This document shows, piece after piece, positions 27,601 to 42,635 of a stretch of 64,000 bases of DNA (the stretch's first letter is position 1; every line of letters starts with the position of its first letter). The position numbers were made by a program, and so were the translations under genes. The stretch comes from Apostichopus japonicus (Eukaryota > Echinodermata > Holothuroidea > Aspidochirotida > Stichopodidae), in NCBI RefSeq assembly GCF_037975245.1, contig NC_092571.1:21253917-21317916 (forward strand), read 5' to 3'. The notes beneath the pieces are model-generated. The model ran no database searches. It worked only from the letters and a program-made list of their open reading frames with translations, and was not told where the DNA came from.

Positions 27601-30600
27601 CTAATATCTCAGTCCATACAGTGGCGCGATGGCTTGGCGCACTGTGCGAGCTGATGATCGAGACTCTCTTTTGCATCCGTGGTTCGAACCCCGGGTGATG
27701 ACGTCTTTTGCCGATCTTTTACAGCAAGTGCCTACACGGGGAGCTGTAAGTATTAGTTAATCCACCTAATATCTCAGTCCATACAGTGGCGCGATGGCTT
27801 GGCGCACTGTGCGAGCTGATGATCGAGACTCTCTTTTGCATCCGTGGTTCGAACCCCGGGTGATGACGTCTTTTACAGCAAGTGCCTACACGGGGAGCTG
27901 TAAGTATTAGTTAATCCACCTAATATCTCAGTCCATACAGTGGCGCGATGGCTTGGCGCACTGTGCGAGCTGATGATCGAGACTCTCTTTTGCATCCGTG
28001 GTTCGAACCCCGGGTGATGACGTCTTTTGCCGATCTTTTACAGCAAGTGCCTACACGGGGAGCTGTAAGTATTAGTTAATCCACCTAATATCTCAGTCCA
28101 TACAGTGGCGCGATGGCTTGGCGCACTGTGCGAGCTGATGATCGAGACTCTCTTTTGCATCCGTGGTTCGAACCCCGGGTGATGACGTCTTTTACAGCAA
28201 GTGCCTACACGGGGAGCTGTAAGTATTAGTTAATCCACCTAACATCTCAGTCCATACAGTGGCGCGATGGCTTGGCGCACTGTGCGAGCTGATGATCGAG
28301 ACTCTCTTTTGCATCCGTGGTTCGAACCCCGGGTGATGACGTCTTTTGCCGATCTTTTACAGCAAGTGCCTACACGGGGAGCTGTAAGTATTAGTTAATC
28401 CACCTAATATCTCAGTCCATACAGTGGCGCGATGGCTTGGCGCACTGTGCGAGCTGATGATCGAGACTCTCTTTTGCATCCGTGGTTCGAACCCCGGGTG
28501 ATGACGTCTTTTACAGCAAGTGCCTACACGGGGAGCTGTAAGTATTAGTTAATCCACCTAATATCTCAGTCCATACAGTGGCGCGATGGCTTGGCGCACT
28601 GTGCGAGCTGATGATCGAGACTCTCTTTTGCATCCGTGGTTCGAACCCCGGGTGATGACGTCTTTTGCCGATCTTTTACAGCAAGTGCCTACACGGGGAG
28701 CTGTAAGTATTAGTTAATCCACCTAATATCTCAGTCCATACAGTGGCGCGATGGCTTGGCGCACTGTGCGAGCTGATGATCGAGACTCTCTTTTGCATCC
28801 GTGGTTCGAACCCCGGGTGATGACGTCTTTTGCCGATCTTTTACAGCAAGTGCCTACACGGGGAGCTGTAAGTATTAGTTAATCCACCTAATATCTCAGT
28901 CCATACAGCGGCGCGATGGCTTGGCGCACTGTGCGAGCTGATGATCGAGACTCTCTTTTGCATCCGTGGTTCGAACCCCGGGTGATGACGTCTTTTACAG
29001 CAAGTGCCTACACGGGGAGCTGTAAGTATTAGTTAATCCACCTAACATCTCAGTCCATACAGTGGCGCGATGGCTTGGCGCACTGTGCGAGCTGATGATC
29101 GAGACTCTCTTTTGCATCCGTGGTTCGAACCCCGGGTGATGACGTCTTTTGCCGATCTTTTACAGCAAGTGCCTACACGGGGAGCTGTAAGTATTAGTTA
29201 ATCCACCTAACATCTCAGTCCATACAGTGGCGCGATGGCTTGGCGCACTGTGCGAGCTGATGATCGAGACTCTCTTTTGCATCCGTGGTTCGAACCCCGG
29301 GTGATGACGTCTTTTACAGCAAGTGCCTACACGGGGAGCTGTAAGTATTAGTTAATCCACCTAATATCTCAGTCCATACAGTGGCGCGATGGCTTGGCGC
29401 ACTGTGCGAGCTGATGATCGAGACTCTCTTTTGCATCCGTGGTTCGAACCCCGGGTGATGACGTCTTTTGCCGATCTTTTACAGCAAGTGCCTACACGGG
29501 GAGCTGTAAGTATTAGTTAATCCACCTAATATCCCAGTCCATACAGTGGCGCGATGGCTTGGCGCACTGTGCGAGCTGATGATCGAGACTCTCTTTTGCA
29601 TCGGTGGTTCGAACCCCGGGTGATGACGTCTTTTGCCGATCTTTTACAGCAAGTGCCTACACGGGGAGCTGTAAGTATTAGTTAATCCACCTAATATCTC
29701 AGTCCATACAGTGGCGCGATGGCTTGGCGCACTGTGCGAGCTGATGATCGAGACTCTCTTTTGCATCCGTGGTTCGAACCCCGGGTGATGACGTCTTTTG
29801 CCGATCTTTTACAGCAAGTGCCTACACGGGGAGCTGTAAGTATTAGTTAATCCACCTAATATCTCAGTCCATACAGTGGCGCGATGGCTTGGCGCACTGT
29901 GCGAGCTGATGATCGAGACTCTCTTTTGCATCCGTGGTTCGAACCCCGGGTGATGACGTCTTTTGCCGATCTTTTACAGCAAGTGCCTACACGGGGAGCT
30001 GTAAGTATTAGTTAATCCACCTAATATCTCAGTCCATACAGTGGCGCGATGGCTTGGCGCACTGTGCGAGCTGATGATCGAGACTCTCTTTTGCATCCGT
30101 GGTTCGAACCCCGGGTGATGACGTCTTTTGCCGATCTTTTACAGCAAGTGCCTACACGGGGAGCTGTAAGTATTAGTTAATCCACCTAATATCTCAGTCC
30201 ATACAGTGGCGCGATGGCTTGGCGCACTGTGCGAGCTGATGATCGAGACTCTCTTTTGCATCCGTGGTTCGAACCCCGGGTGATGACGTCTTTTGCCGAT
30301 CTTTTACAGCAAGTGCCTACACGGGGAGCTGTAAGTATTAGTTAATCCACCTAACATCTCAGTCCATACAGTGGCGCGATGGCTTGGCGCACTGTGCGAG
30401 CTGATGATCGAGACTCTCTTTTGCATCCGTGGTTCGAACCCCGGGTGATGACGTCTTTTACAGCAAGTGCCTACACGGGGAGCTGTAAGTATTAGTTAAT
30501 CCACCTAATATCTCAGTCCATACAGTGGCGCGATGGCTTGGCGCACTGTGCGAGCTGATGATCGAGACTCTCTTTTGCATCCGTGGTTCGAACCCCGGGT

Positions 30601-33600
30601 GATGACGTCTTTTGCCGATCTTTTACAGCAAGTGCCTACACGGGGAGCTGTAAGTATTAGTTAATCCACCTAATATCTCAGTCCATACAGTGGCGCGATG
30701 GCTTGGCGCACTGTGCGAGCTGATGATCGAGACTCTCTTTTGCATCCGTGGTTCGAACCCCGGGTGATGACGTCTTTTGCCGATCTTTTACAGCAAGTGC
30801 CTACACGGGGAGCTGTAAGTATTAGTTAATCCACCTAATATCTCAGTCCATACAGTGGCGCGATGGCTTGGCGCACTGTGCGAGCTGATGATCGAGACTC
30901 TCTTTTGCATCCGTGGTTCGAACCCCGGGTGATGACGTCTTTTACAGCAAGTGCCTACACGAGGAGCTGTAAGTATTAGTTAATCCACCTAACATCTCAG
31001 TCCATACAGTGGCGCGATGGCTTGGCGCACTGTGCGAGCTGATGATCGAGACTCTCTTTTGCATCCGTGGTTCGAACCCCGGGTGATGACGTCTTTTGCC
31101 GATCTTTTACAGCAAGTGCCTACACGGGGAGCTGTAAGTATTAGTTAATCCACCTAACATCTCAGTCCATACAGTGGCGCGATGGCTTGGCGCACTGTGC
31201 GAGCTGATGATCGAGACTCTCTTTTGCATCCGTGGTTCGAACCCCGGGTGATGACGTCTTTTACAGCAAGTGCCTACACGGGGAGCTGTAAGTATTAGTT
31301 AATCCACCTAATATCTCAGTCCATACAGTGGCGCGATGGCTTGGCGCACTGTGCGAGCTGATGATCGAGACTCTCTTTTGCATCCGTGGTTCGAACCCCG
31401 GGTGATGACGTCTTTTGCCGATCTTTTACAGCAAGTGCCTACACGGGGAGCTGTAAGTATTAGTTAATCCACCTAATATCTCAGTCCATACAGTGGCGCG
31501 ATGGCTTGGCGCACTGTGCGAGCTGATGATCGAGACTCTCTTTTGCATCCGTGGTTCGAACCCCGGGTGATGACGTCTTTTGCCGATCTTTTACAGCAAG
31601 TGCCTACACGGGGAGCTGTAAGTATTAGTTAATCCACCTAACATCTCAGTCCATACAGTGGCGCGATGGCTTGGCGCACTGTGCGAGCTGATGATCGAGA
31701 CTCTCTTTTGCATCCGTGGTTCGAACCCCGGGTGATGACGTCTTTTACAGCAAGTGCCTACACGGGGAGCTGTAAGTATTAGTTAATCCACCTAATATCT
31801 CAGTCCATACAGTGGCGCGATGGCTTGGCGCACTGTGCGAGCTGATGATCGAGACTCTCTTTTGCATCCGTGGTTCGAACCCCGGGTGATGACGTCTTTT
31901 GCCGATCTTTTACAGCAAGTGCCTACACGGGGAGCTGTAAGTATTAGTTAATCCACCTAATATCTCAGTCCATACAGTGGCGCGATGGCTTGGCGCACTG
32001 TGCGAGCTGATGATCGAGACTCTCTTTTGCATCCGTGGTTCGAACCCCGGGTGATGACGTCTTTTGCCGATCTTTTACAGCAAGTGCCTACACGGGGAGC
32101 TGTAAGTATTAGTTAATCCACCTAATATCTCAGTCCATACAGTGGCGCGATGGCTTGGCGCACTGTGCGAGCTGATGATCGAGACTCTCTTTTGCATCCG
32201 TGGTTCGAACCCCGGGTGATGACGTCTTTTGCCGATCTTTTACAGCAAGTGCCTACACGGGGAGCTGTAAGTATTAGTTAATCCACCTAACATCTCAGTC
32301 CATACAGTGGCGCGATGGCTTGGCGCACTGTGCGAGCTGATGATCGAGACTCTCTTTTGCATCCGTGGTTCGAACCCCGGGTGATGACGTCTTTTACAGC
32401 AAGTGCCTACACGGGGAGCTGTAAGTATTAGTTAATCCACCTAATATCTCAGTCCATACAGTGGCGCGATGGCTTGGCGCACTGTGCGAGCTGATGATCG
32501 AGACTCTCTTTTGCATCCGTGGTTCGAACCCCGGGTGATGACGTCTTTTGCCGATCTTTTACAGCAAGTGCCTACACGGGGAGCTGTAAGTATTAGTTAA
32601 TCCACCTAATATCTCAGTCCATACAGTGGCGCGATGGCTTGGCGCACTGTGCGAGCTGATGATCGAGACTCTCTTTTGCATCCGTGGTTCGAACCCCGGG
32701 TGATGACGTCTTTTACAGCAAGTGCCTACACGGGGAGCTGTAAGTATTAGTTAATCCACCTAACATCTCAGTCCATACAGTGGCGCGATGGCTTGGCGCA
32801 CTGTGCGAGCTGATGATCGAGACTCTCTTTTGCATCCGTGGTTCGAACCCCGGGTGATGACGTCTTTTGCCGATCTTTTACAGCAAGTGCCTACACGGGG
32901 AGCTGTAAGTATTAGTTAATCCACCTAACATCTCAGTCCATACAGTGGCGCGATGGCTTGGCGCACTGTGCGAGCTGATGATCGAGACTCTCTTTTGCAT
33001 CCGTGGTTCGAACCCCGGGTGATGACGTCTTTTACAGCAAGTGCCTACACGGGGAGCTGTAAGTATTAGTTAATCCACCTAATATCTCAGTCCATACAGT
33101 GGCGCGATGGCTTGGCGCACTGTGCGAGCTGATGATCGAGACTCTCTTTTGCATCCGTGGTTCGAACCCCGGGTGATGACGTCTTTTGCCGATCTTTTAC
33201 AGCAAGTGCCTACACGGGGAGCTGTAAGTATTAGTTAATCCACCTAATATCTCAGTCCATACAGTGGCGCGATGGCTTGGCGCACTGTGCGAGCTGATGA
33301 TCGAGACTCTCTTTTGCATCCGTGGTTCGAACCCCGGGTGATGACGTCTTTTACAGCAAGTGCCTACACGGGGAGCTGTAAGTATTAGTTAATCCACCTA
33401 ACATCTCAGTCCATACAGTGGCGCGATGGCTTGGCGCACTGTGCGAGCTGATGATCGAGACTCTCTTTTGCATCCGTGGTTCGAACCCCGGGTGATGACG
33501 TCTTTTGCCGATCTTTTACAGCAAGTGCCTACACGGGGAGCTGTAAGTATTAGTTAATCCACCTAATATCTCAGTCCATACAGTGGCGCGATGGCTTGGC

Positions 33601-36600
33601 GCACTGTGCGAGCTGATGATCGAGACTCTCTTTTGCATCCGTGGTTCGAACCCCGGGTGATGACGTCTTTTGCCGATCTTTTACAGCAAGTGCCTACACG
33701 GGGAGCTGTAAGTATTAGTTAATCCACCTAATATCTCAGTCCATACAGTGGCGCGATGGCTTGGCGCACTGTGCGAGCTGATGATCGAGACTCTCTTTTG
33801 CATCCGTGGTTCGAACCCCGGGTGATGACGTCTTTTGCCGATCTTTTACAGCAAGTGCCTACACGGGGAGCTGTAAGTATTAGTTAATCCACCTAACATC
33901 TCAGTCCATACAGTGGCGCGATGGCTTGGCGCACTGTGCGAGCTGATGATCGAGACTCTCTTTTGCATCCGTGGTTCGAACCCCGGGTGATGACGTCTTT
34001 TACAGCAAGTGCCTACACGGGGAGCTGTAAGTATTAGTTAATCCACCTAATATCTCAGTCCATACAGTGGCGCGATGGCTTGGCGCACTGTGCGAGCTGA
34101 TGATCGAGACTCTCTTTTGCATCCGTGGTTCGAACCCCGGGTGATGACGTCTTTTGCCGATCTTTTACAGCAAGTGCCTACACGGGGAGCTGTAAGTATT
34201 AGTTAATCCACCTAATATCTCAGTCCATACAGTGGCGCGATGGCTTGGCGCACTGTGCGAGCTGATGATCGAGACTCTCTTTTGCATCCGTGGTTCGAAC
34301 CCCGGGTGATGACGTCTTTTGCCGATCTTTTACAGCAAGTGCCTACACGGGGAGTTGTAAGTATTAGTTAATCCACCTAATATCTCAGTCCATACAGTGG
34401 CGCGATGGCTTGGCGCACTGTGCGAGCTGATGATCGAGACTCTCTTTTGCATCCGTGGTTCGAACCCCGGGTGATGACGTCTTTTACAGCAAGTGCCTAC
34501 ACGGGGAGCTGTAAGTATTAGTTAATCCACCTAACATCTCAGTCCATACAGTGGCGCGATGGCTTGGCGCACTGTGCGAGCTGATGATCGAGACTCTCTT
34601 TTGCATCCGTGGTTCGAACCCCGGATGATGACGTCTTTTGCCGATCTTTTACAGCAAGTGCCTACACGGGGAGCTGTAAGTATTAGTTAATCCACCTAAC
34701 ATCTCAGTCCATACAGTGGCGCGATGGCTTGGCGCACTGTGCGAGCTGATGATCGAGACTCTCTTTTGCATCCGTGGTTCGAACCCCGGGTGATGACGTC
34801 TTTTACAGCAAGTGCCTACACGGGGAGCTGTAAGTATTAGTTAATCCACCTAATATCTCAGTCCATACAGTGGCGCGATGGCTTGGCGCACTGTGCGAGC
34901 TGATGATCGAGACTCTCTTTTGCATCCGTGGTTCGAACCCCGGGTGATGACGTCTTTTGCCGATCTTTTACAGCAAGTGCCTACACGGGGAGCTGTAAGT
35001 ATTAGTTAATCCACCTAATATCTCAGTCCATACAGTGGCGCGATGGCTTGGCGCACTGTGCGAGCTGATGATCGAGACTCTCTTTTGCATCCGTGGTTCG
35101 AACCCCGGGTGATGACGTCTTTTACAGCAAGTGCCTACACGGGGAGCTGTAAGTATTAGTTAATCCACCTAATATCTCAGTCCATACAGTGGCGCGATGG
35201 CTTGGCGCACTGTGCGAGCTGATGATCGAGACTCTCTTTTGCATCCGTGGTTCGAACCCCGGGTGATGACGTCTTTTGCCGATCTTTTACAGCAAGTGCC
35301 TACACGGGGAGCTGTAAGTATTAGTTAATCCACCTAATATCTCAGTCCATACAGTGGCGCGATGGCTTGGCGCACTGTGCGAGCTGATGATCGAGACTCT
35401 CTTTTGCATCCGTGGTTCGAACCCCGGGTGATGACGTCTTTTACAGCAAGTGCCTACACGGGGAGCTGTAAGTATTAGTTAATCCACCTAATATCTCAGT
35501 CCATACAGTGGCGCGATGGCTTGGCGCACTGTGCGAGCTGATGATCGAGACTCTCTTTTGCATCCGTGGTTCGAACCCCGGGTGATGACGTCTTTTGCCG
35601 ATCTTTTACAGCAAGTGCCTACACGGGGAGCTGTAAGTATTAGTTAATCCACCTAATATCTCAGTCCATACAGTGGCGCGATGGCTTGGCGCACTGTGCG
35701 AGCTGATGATCGAGACTCTCTTTTGCATCCGTGGTTCGAACCCCGGGTGATGACGTCTTTTACAGCAAGTGCCTACACGGGGAGCTGTAAGTATTAGTTA
35801 ATCCACCTAACATCTCAGTCCATACAGTGGCGCGATGGCTTGGCGCACTGTGCTGGCTGATGATCGAGACTCTCTTTTGCATCCGTGGTTCGAACCCCGG
35901 GTGATGACGTCTTTTGCCGATCTTTTACAGCAAGTGCCTACACGGGGAGCTGTAAGTATTAGTTAATCCACCTGATATCTCAGTCCATACAGTGGCGCGA
36001 TGGCTTGGCGCACTGTGCGAGCTGATGATCGAGACTCTCTTTTGCATCCGTGGTTCGAACCCCGGGTGATGACGTCTTTTACAGCAAGTGCCTACACGGG
36101 GAGCTGTAAGTATTAGTTAATCCACCTAATATCTCAGTCCATACAGTGGCGCGATGGCTTGGCGCACTGTGCGAGCTGATGATCGAGACTCTCTTTTGCA
36201 TCCGTGGTTCGAACCCCGGGTGATGACGTCTTTTGCCGATCTTTTACAGCAAGTGCCTACACGGGGAGCTGTAAGTATTAGTTAATCCACCTAATATCCC
36301 AGTCCATACAGTGGCGCGATGGCTTGGCGCACTGTGCGAGCTGATGATCGAGACTCTCTTTTGCATCCGTGGTTCGAACCCCGGGTGATGACGTCTTTTG
36401 CCGATCTTTTACAGCAAGTGCCTACACGGGGAGCTGTAAGTATTAGTTAATCCACCTAATATCTCAGTCCATACAGTGGCGCGATGGCTTGGCGCACTGT
36501 GCGAGCTGATGATCGAGACTCTCTTTTGCATCCGTGGTTCGAACCCCGGGTGATGACGTCTTTTGCCGATCTTTTACAGCAAGTGCCTACACGGGGAGCT

Positions 36601-39600
36601 GTAAGTATTAGTTAATCCACCTAATATCTCAGTCCATACAGTGGCGCGATGGCTTGGCGCACTGTGCGAGCTGATGATCGAGACTCTCTTTTGCATCCGT
36701 GGTTCGAACCCCGGGTGATGACGTCTTTTGCCGATCTTTTACAGCAAGTGCCTACACGGGGAGCTGTAAGTATTAGTTAATCCACCTAATATCTCAGTCC
36801 ATACAGTGGCGCGATGGCTTGGCGCACTGTGCGAGCTGATGATCGAGACTCTCTTTTGCATCCGTGGTTCGAACCCCGGGTGATGACGTCTTTTGCCGAT
36901 CTTTTACAGCAAGTGCCTACACGGGGAGCTGTAAGTATTAGTTAATCCACCTAACATCTCAGTCCATACAGTGGCGCGATGGCTTGGCGCACTGTGCGAG
37001 CTGATGATCGAGACTCTCTTTTGCATCCGTGGTTCGAACCCCGGGTGATGACGTCTTTTACAGCAAGTGCCTACACGGGGAGCTGTAAGTATTAGTTAAT
37101 CCACCTAACATCTCAGTCCATACAGTGGCGCGATGGCTTGGCGCACTGTGCGAGCTGATGATCGAGACTCTCTTTTGCATCCGTGGTTCGAACCCCGGGT
37201 GATGACGTCTTTTACAGCAAGTGCCTACACGGGGAGCTGTAAGTATTAGTTAATCCACCTAATATCTCAGTCCATACAGTGGCGCGATGGCTTGGCGCAC
37301 TGTGCGAGCTGATGATCGAGACTCTCTTTTGCATCCGTGGTTCGAACCCCGGGTGATGACGTCTTTTGCCGATCTTTTACAGCAAGTGCCTACACGGGGA
37401 GCTGTAAGTATTAGTTAATCCACCTAATATCTCAGTCCATACAGTGGCGCGATGGCTTGGCGCACTGTGCGAGCTGATGATCGAGACTCTCTTTTGCATC
37501 CGTGGTTCGAACCCCGGGTGATGACGTCTTTTGCCGATCTTTTACAGCAAGTGCCTACACGGGGAGCTGTAAGTATTAGTTAATCCACCTAATATCTCAG
37601 TCCATACAGTGGCGCGATGGCTTGGCGCACTGTGCGAGCTGATGATCGAGACTCTCTTTTGCATCCGTGGTTCGAACCCCGGGTGATGACGTCTTTTACA
37701 ACAAGTGCCTACACGGGGAGCTGTAAGTATTAGTTAATCCACCTAACATCTCAGTCCATACAGTGGCGCGATGGCTTGGCGCACTGTGCGAGCTGATGAT
37801 CGAGACTCTCTTTTGCATCCGTGGTTCGAACCCCGGGTGATGACGTCTTTTGCCGATCTTTTACAGCAAGTGCCTACACGGGGAGCTGTAAGTATTAGTT
37901 AATCCACCAACATCTCAGTCCATACAGTGGCGCGATGGCTTGGCGCACTGTGCGAGCTGATGATCGAGACTCTCTTTTGCATCCGTGGTTCGAACCCCGG
38001 GTGATGACGTCTTTTACAGCAAGTGCCTACACGGGGAGCTGTAAGTATTAGTTAATCCACCTAATATCTCAGTCCATACAGTGGCGCGATGGCTTGGCGC
38101 ACTGTGCGAGCTGATGATCGAGACTCTCTTTTGCATCCGTGGTTCGAACCCCGGGTGATGACGTCTTTTGCCGATCTTTTACAGCAAGTGCCTACACGGG
38201 GAGCTGTAAGTATTAGTTAATCCACCTAATATCTCAGTCCATACAGTGGCGCGATGGCTTGGCGCACTGTGCGAGCTGATGATCGAGACTCTCTTTTGCA
38301 TCCGTGGTTCGAACCCCGGGTGATGACGTCTTTTACAGCAAGTGCCTACACGGGGAGCTGTAAGTATTAGTTAATCCACCTAACATCTCAGTCCATACAG
38401 TGGCGCGATGGCTTGGCGCACTGTGCGAGCTGATGATCGAGACTCTCTTTTGCATCCGTGGTTCGAACCCCGGGTGATGACGTCTTTTGCCGATCTTTTA
38501 CAGCAAGTGCCTACACGGGGAGCTGTAAGTATTAGTTAATCCACCTAACATCTCAGTCCATACAGTGGCGCGATGGCTTGGCGCACTGTGCGAGCTGATG
38601 ATCGAGACTCTCTTTTGCATCCGTGGTTCGAACCCCGGGTGATGACGTCTTTTACAGCAAGTGCCTACACGGGGAGCTGTAAGTATTAGTTAATCCACCT
38701 AATATCTCAGTCCATACAGTGGCGCGATGGCTTGGCGCACTGTGCGAGCTGATGATCGAGACTCTCTTTTGCATCCGTGGTTCGAACCCCGGGTGATGAC
38801 GTCTTTTGCCGATCTTTTACAGCAAGTGCCTACACGGGGAGCTGTAAGTATTAGTTAATCCACCTAATATCTCAGTCCATACAGTGGCGCGATGGCTTGG
38901 CGCACTGTGCGAGCTGATGATCGAGACTCTCTTTTGCATCCGTGGTTCGAACCCCGGGTGATGACGTCTTTTACAGCAAGTGCCTACACGGGGAGCTGTA
39001 AGTATTAGTTAATCCACCTAACATCTCAGTCCATACAGTGGCGCGATGGCTTGGCGCACTGTGCGAGCTGATGATCGAGACTCTCTTTTGCATCCGTGGT
39101 TCGAACCCCGGGTGATGACGTCTTTTGCCGATCTTTTACAGCAAGTGCCTACACGGGGAGCTGTAAGTATTAGTTAATCCACCTAACATCTCAGTCCATA
39201 CAGTGGCGCGATGGCTTGGCGCACTGTGCGAGCTGATGATCGAGACTCTCTTTTGCATCCGTGGTTCGAACCCCGGGTGATGACGTTTTTTACAGCAAGT
39301 GCCTACACGGGGAGCTGTAAGTATTAGTTAATCCACCTAATATCTCAGTCCATACAGTGGCGCGATGGCTTGGCGCACTGTGCGAGCTGATGATCGAGAC
39401 TCTCTTTTGCATCCGTGGTTCGAACCCCGGGTGATGACGTTTTTTACAGCAAGTGCCTACACGGGGAGCTGTAAGTATTAGTTAATCCACCTAATATCTC
39501 AGTCCATACAGTGGCGCGATGGCTTGGCGCACTGTGCGAGCTGATGATCGAGACTCTCTTTTGCATCCGTGGTTCGAACCCCGGGTGATGACGTCTTTTG

Positions 39601-39764
39601 CCGATCTTTTACAGCAAGTGCCTACACGGGGAGCTGTAAGTATTAGTTAATCCACCTAATATCTCAGTCCATACAGTGGCGCGATGGCTTGGCGCACTGT
39701 GCGAGCTGATGATCGAGACTCTCTTTTGCATCCGTGGTTCGAACCCCGGGTGATGACGTCTTTT

Positions 39765-40556
39765 ACAGCAAGTGCCTACACGGGGAGCTGTAAGTATTAG
39801 TTAATCCACCTAACATCTCAGTCCATACAGTGGCGCGATGGCTTGGCGCACTGTGCGAGCTGATGATCGAGACTCTCTTTTGCATCCGTGGTTCGAACCC
39901 CGGGTGATGACGTCTTTTGCCGATCTTTTACAGCAAGTGCCTACACGGGGAGCTGTAAGTATTAGTTAATCCACCTAATATCTCAGTCCATACAGTGGCG
40001 CGATGGCTTGGCGCACTGTGCGAGCTGATGATCGAGACTCTCTTTTGCATCCGTGGTTCGAACCCCGGGTGATGACGTCTTTTACAGCAAGTGCCTACAC
40101 GGGGAGCTGTAAGTATTAGTTAATCCACCTAATATCTCAGTCCATACAGTGGCGCGATGGCTTGGCGCACTTTGCGAGCTGATGATCGAGACTCTCTTTT
40201 GCATCCGTGGTTCGAACCCCGGGTGATGACGTCTTTTGCCGATCTTTTACAGCAAGTGCCCACACGGGGAGCTGTAAGTATTAGTTAATCCACCTAATAT
40301 CTCAGTCCATACAGTGGCGCGATGGCTTGGCGCATTGTGCGAGCTGATGATCGAGACTCTCTTTTGCATCCGTGGTTCGAACCCCGGGTGATGACGTCTT
40401 TTACAGCAAGTGCCTACACGGGGAGCTGTAAGTATTAGTTAATCCACCTAATATCTCAGTCCATACAGTGGCGCGATGGCTTGGCGCACTGTGCGAGCTG
40501 ATGATCGAGACTCTCTTTTGCATCCGTGGTTCGAACCCCGGGTGATGACGTCTTTT
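39765..40556 (+). repeat. Five-monomer block related to D3
   Basis: Units S-C, L-T, S-T (CACTTTGCG at 40172), L-T, S-T, 792 bp long. The pattern and the CACTTTGCG marker recur 2079 bp downstream at 42251, where the second unit is C-type. Private changes here are GCCCACACG near 40261 and GCATTGTG near 40335. It ends just before a GCCGGTC junction. Confidence 0.8.
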
Positions 40557-41843
40557 GCCGGTCTTTTACAGCAAGTGCCTACACGGGGAGCTGTAAGTAT
40601 TAGTTAATCCACCTAATATCTCAGTCCATACAGTGGCGCGATGGCTTGGCGCACTGTGCGAGCTGATGATCGAGACTCTCTTTTGCATCCGTGGTTCGAA
40701 CCCCGGGTGATGACGTCTTTTGCCGATCTTTTACAGCAAGTGCCTACACGGGGAGCTGTAAGTATTAGTTAATCCACCTAACATCTCAGTCCATACAGTG
40801 GCGCGATGGCTTGGCGCACTGTGCGAGCTGATGATCGAGACTCTCTTTTGCATCCGTGGTTCGAACCCCGGGTGATGACGTCTTTTACAGCAAGTGCCTA
40901 CACGGGGAGCTGTAAGTATTAGTTAATCCACCTAATATCTCAGTCCATACAGTGGCGCGATGGCTTGGCGCACTGTGCGAGCTGATGATCGAGACTCTCT
41001 TTTGCATCCGTGGTTCGAACCCCGGGTGATGACGTCTTTTGCCGATCTTTTACAGCAAGTGCCTACACGGGGAGCTGTAAGTATTAGTTAATCCACCTAA
41101 TTTCTCAGTCCATACAGTGGCGCGATGGCTTGGCGCACTGTGCGAGCTGATGATCGAGACTCTCTTTTGCATCCGTGGTTCGAACCCCGGGTGATGACGT
41201 CTTTTACAGCAAGTGCCTACACGGGGAGCTGTAAGTATTAGTTAATCCACCTAACATCTCAGTCCATACAGTGGCGCGATGGCTTGGCGCACTGTGCGAG
41301 CTGATGATCGAGACTCTCTTTTGCATCCGTGGTTCGAACCCCGGGTGATGACGTCTTTTGCCGATCTTTTACAGCAAGTGCCTACACGGGGAGCTGTAAG
41401 TATTAGTTAATCCACCTAACATCTCAGTCCATACAGTGGCGCGATGGCTTGGCGCACTGTGCGAGCTGATGATCGAGACTCTCTTTTGCATCCGTGGTTC
41501 GAACCCCGGGTGATGACGTTTTTTACAGCAAGTGCCTACACGGGGAGCTGTAAGTATTAGTTAATCCACCTAATATCTCAGTCCATACAGTGGCGCGATG
41601 GCTTGGCGCACTGTGCGAGCTGATGATCGAGACTCTCTTTTGCATCCGTGGTTCGAACCCCGGGTGATGACGTCTTTTGCCGATCTTTTACAGCAAGTGC
41701 CTACACGGGGAGCTGTAAGTATTAGTTAATCCACCTAATATCTCAGTCCATACAGTGGCGCGATGGCTTGGCGCACTGTGCGAGCTGATGATCGAGACTC
41801 TCTTTTGCATCCGTGGTTCGAACCCCGGGTGATGACGTCTTTT

Positions 41844-42635
41844 ACAGCAAGTGCCTACACGGGGAGCTGTAAGTATTAGTTAATCCACCTAACATCTCAG
41901 TCCATACAGTGGCGCAATGGCTTGGCGCACTGTGCGAGCTGATGATCGAGACTCTCTTTTGCATCCGTGGTTCGAACCCCGGGTGATGACGTCTTTTGCC
42001 GATCTTTTACAGCAAGTGCTTACACGGGGAGCTGTAAGTATTAGTTAATCCACCTAACATCTCAGTCCATACAGTGGCGCGATGGCTTGGCGCACTGTGC
42101 GAGCTGATGATCGAGACTCTCTTTTGCATCCGTGGTTCGAACCCCGGGTGATGACGTCTTTTACAGCAAGTGCCTACACGGGGAGCTGTAAGTATTAGTT
42201 AATCCACCTAATATCTCAGTCCATACAGTGGCGCGATGGCTTGGCGCACTTTGCGAGCTGATGATCGAGACTCTCTTTTGCATCCGTGGTTCGAACCCCG
42301 GGTGATGACGTCTTTTGCCGATCTTTTACAGCAAGTGCCTACACGGGGAGCTGTAAGTATTAGTTAATCCACCTAATATCTCAGTCCATACAGTGGCGCG
42401 ATGGCTTGGCGCACTGTGCGAGCTGATGATCGAGACTCTCTTTTGCATCCGTGGTTCGAACCCCGGGTGATGACGTCTTTTACAGCAAGTGCCTACACGG
42501 GGAGCTGTAAGTATTAGTTAATCCACCTAATATCTCAGTCCATACAGTGGCGCGATGGCTTGGCGCACTGTGCGAGCTGATGATCGAGACTCTCTTTTGC
42601 ATCCGTGGTTCGAACCCCGGGTGATGACGTCTTTT
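41844..42635 (+). repeat. Tandem duplication D3, copy 1 (792 bp)
   Basis: Five monomers: S-C, L-C with GTGCTTACAC (42020), S-T with CACTTTGCG (42251), L-T, S-T. It is followed immediately by copy 2. The GCGCAATGG change near 41917 is private to this copy. Confidence 0.9.
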
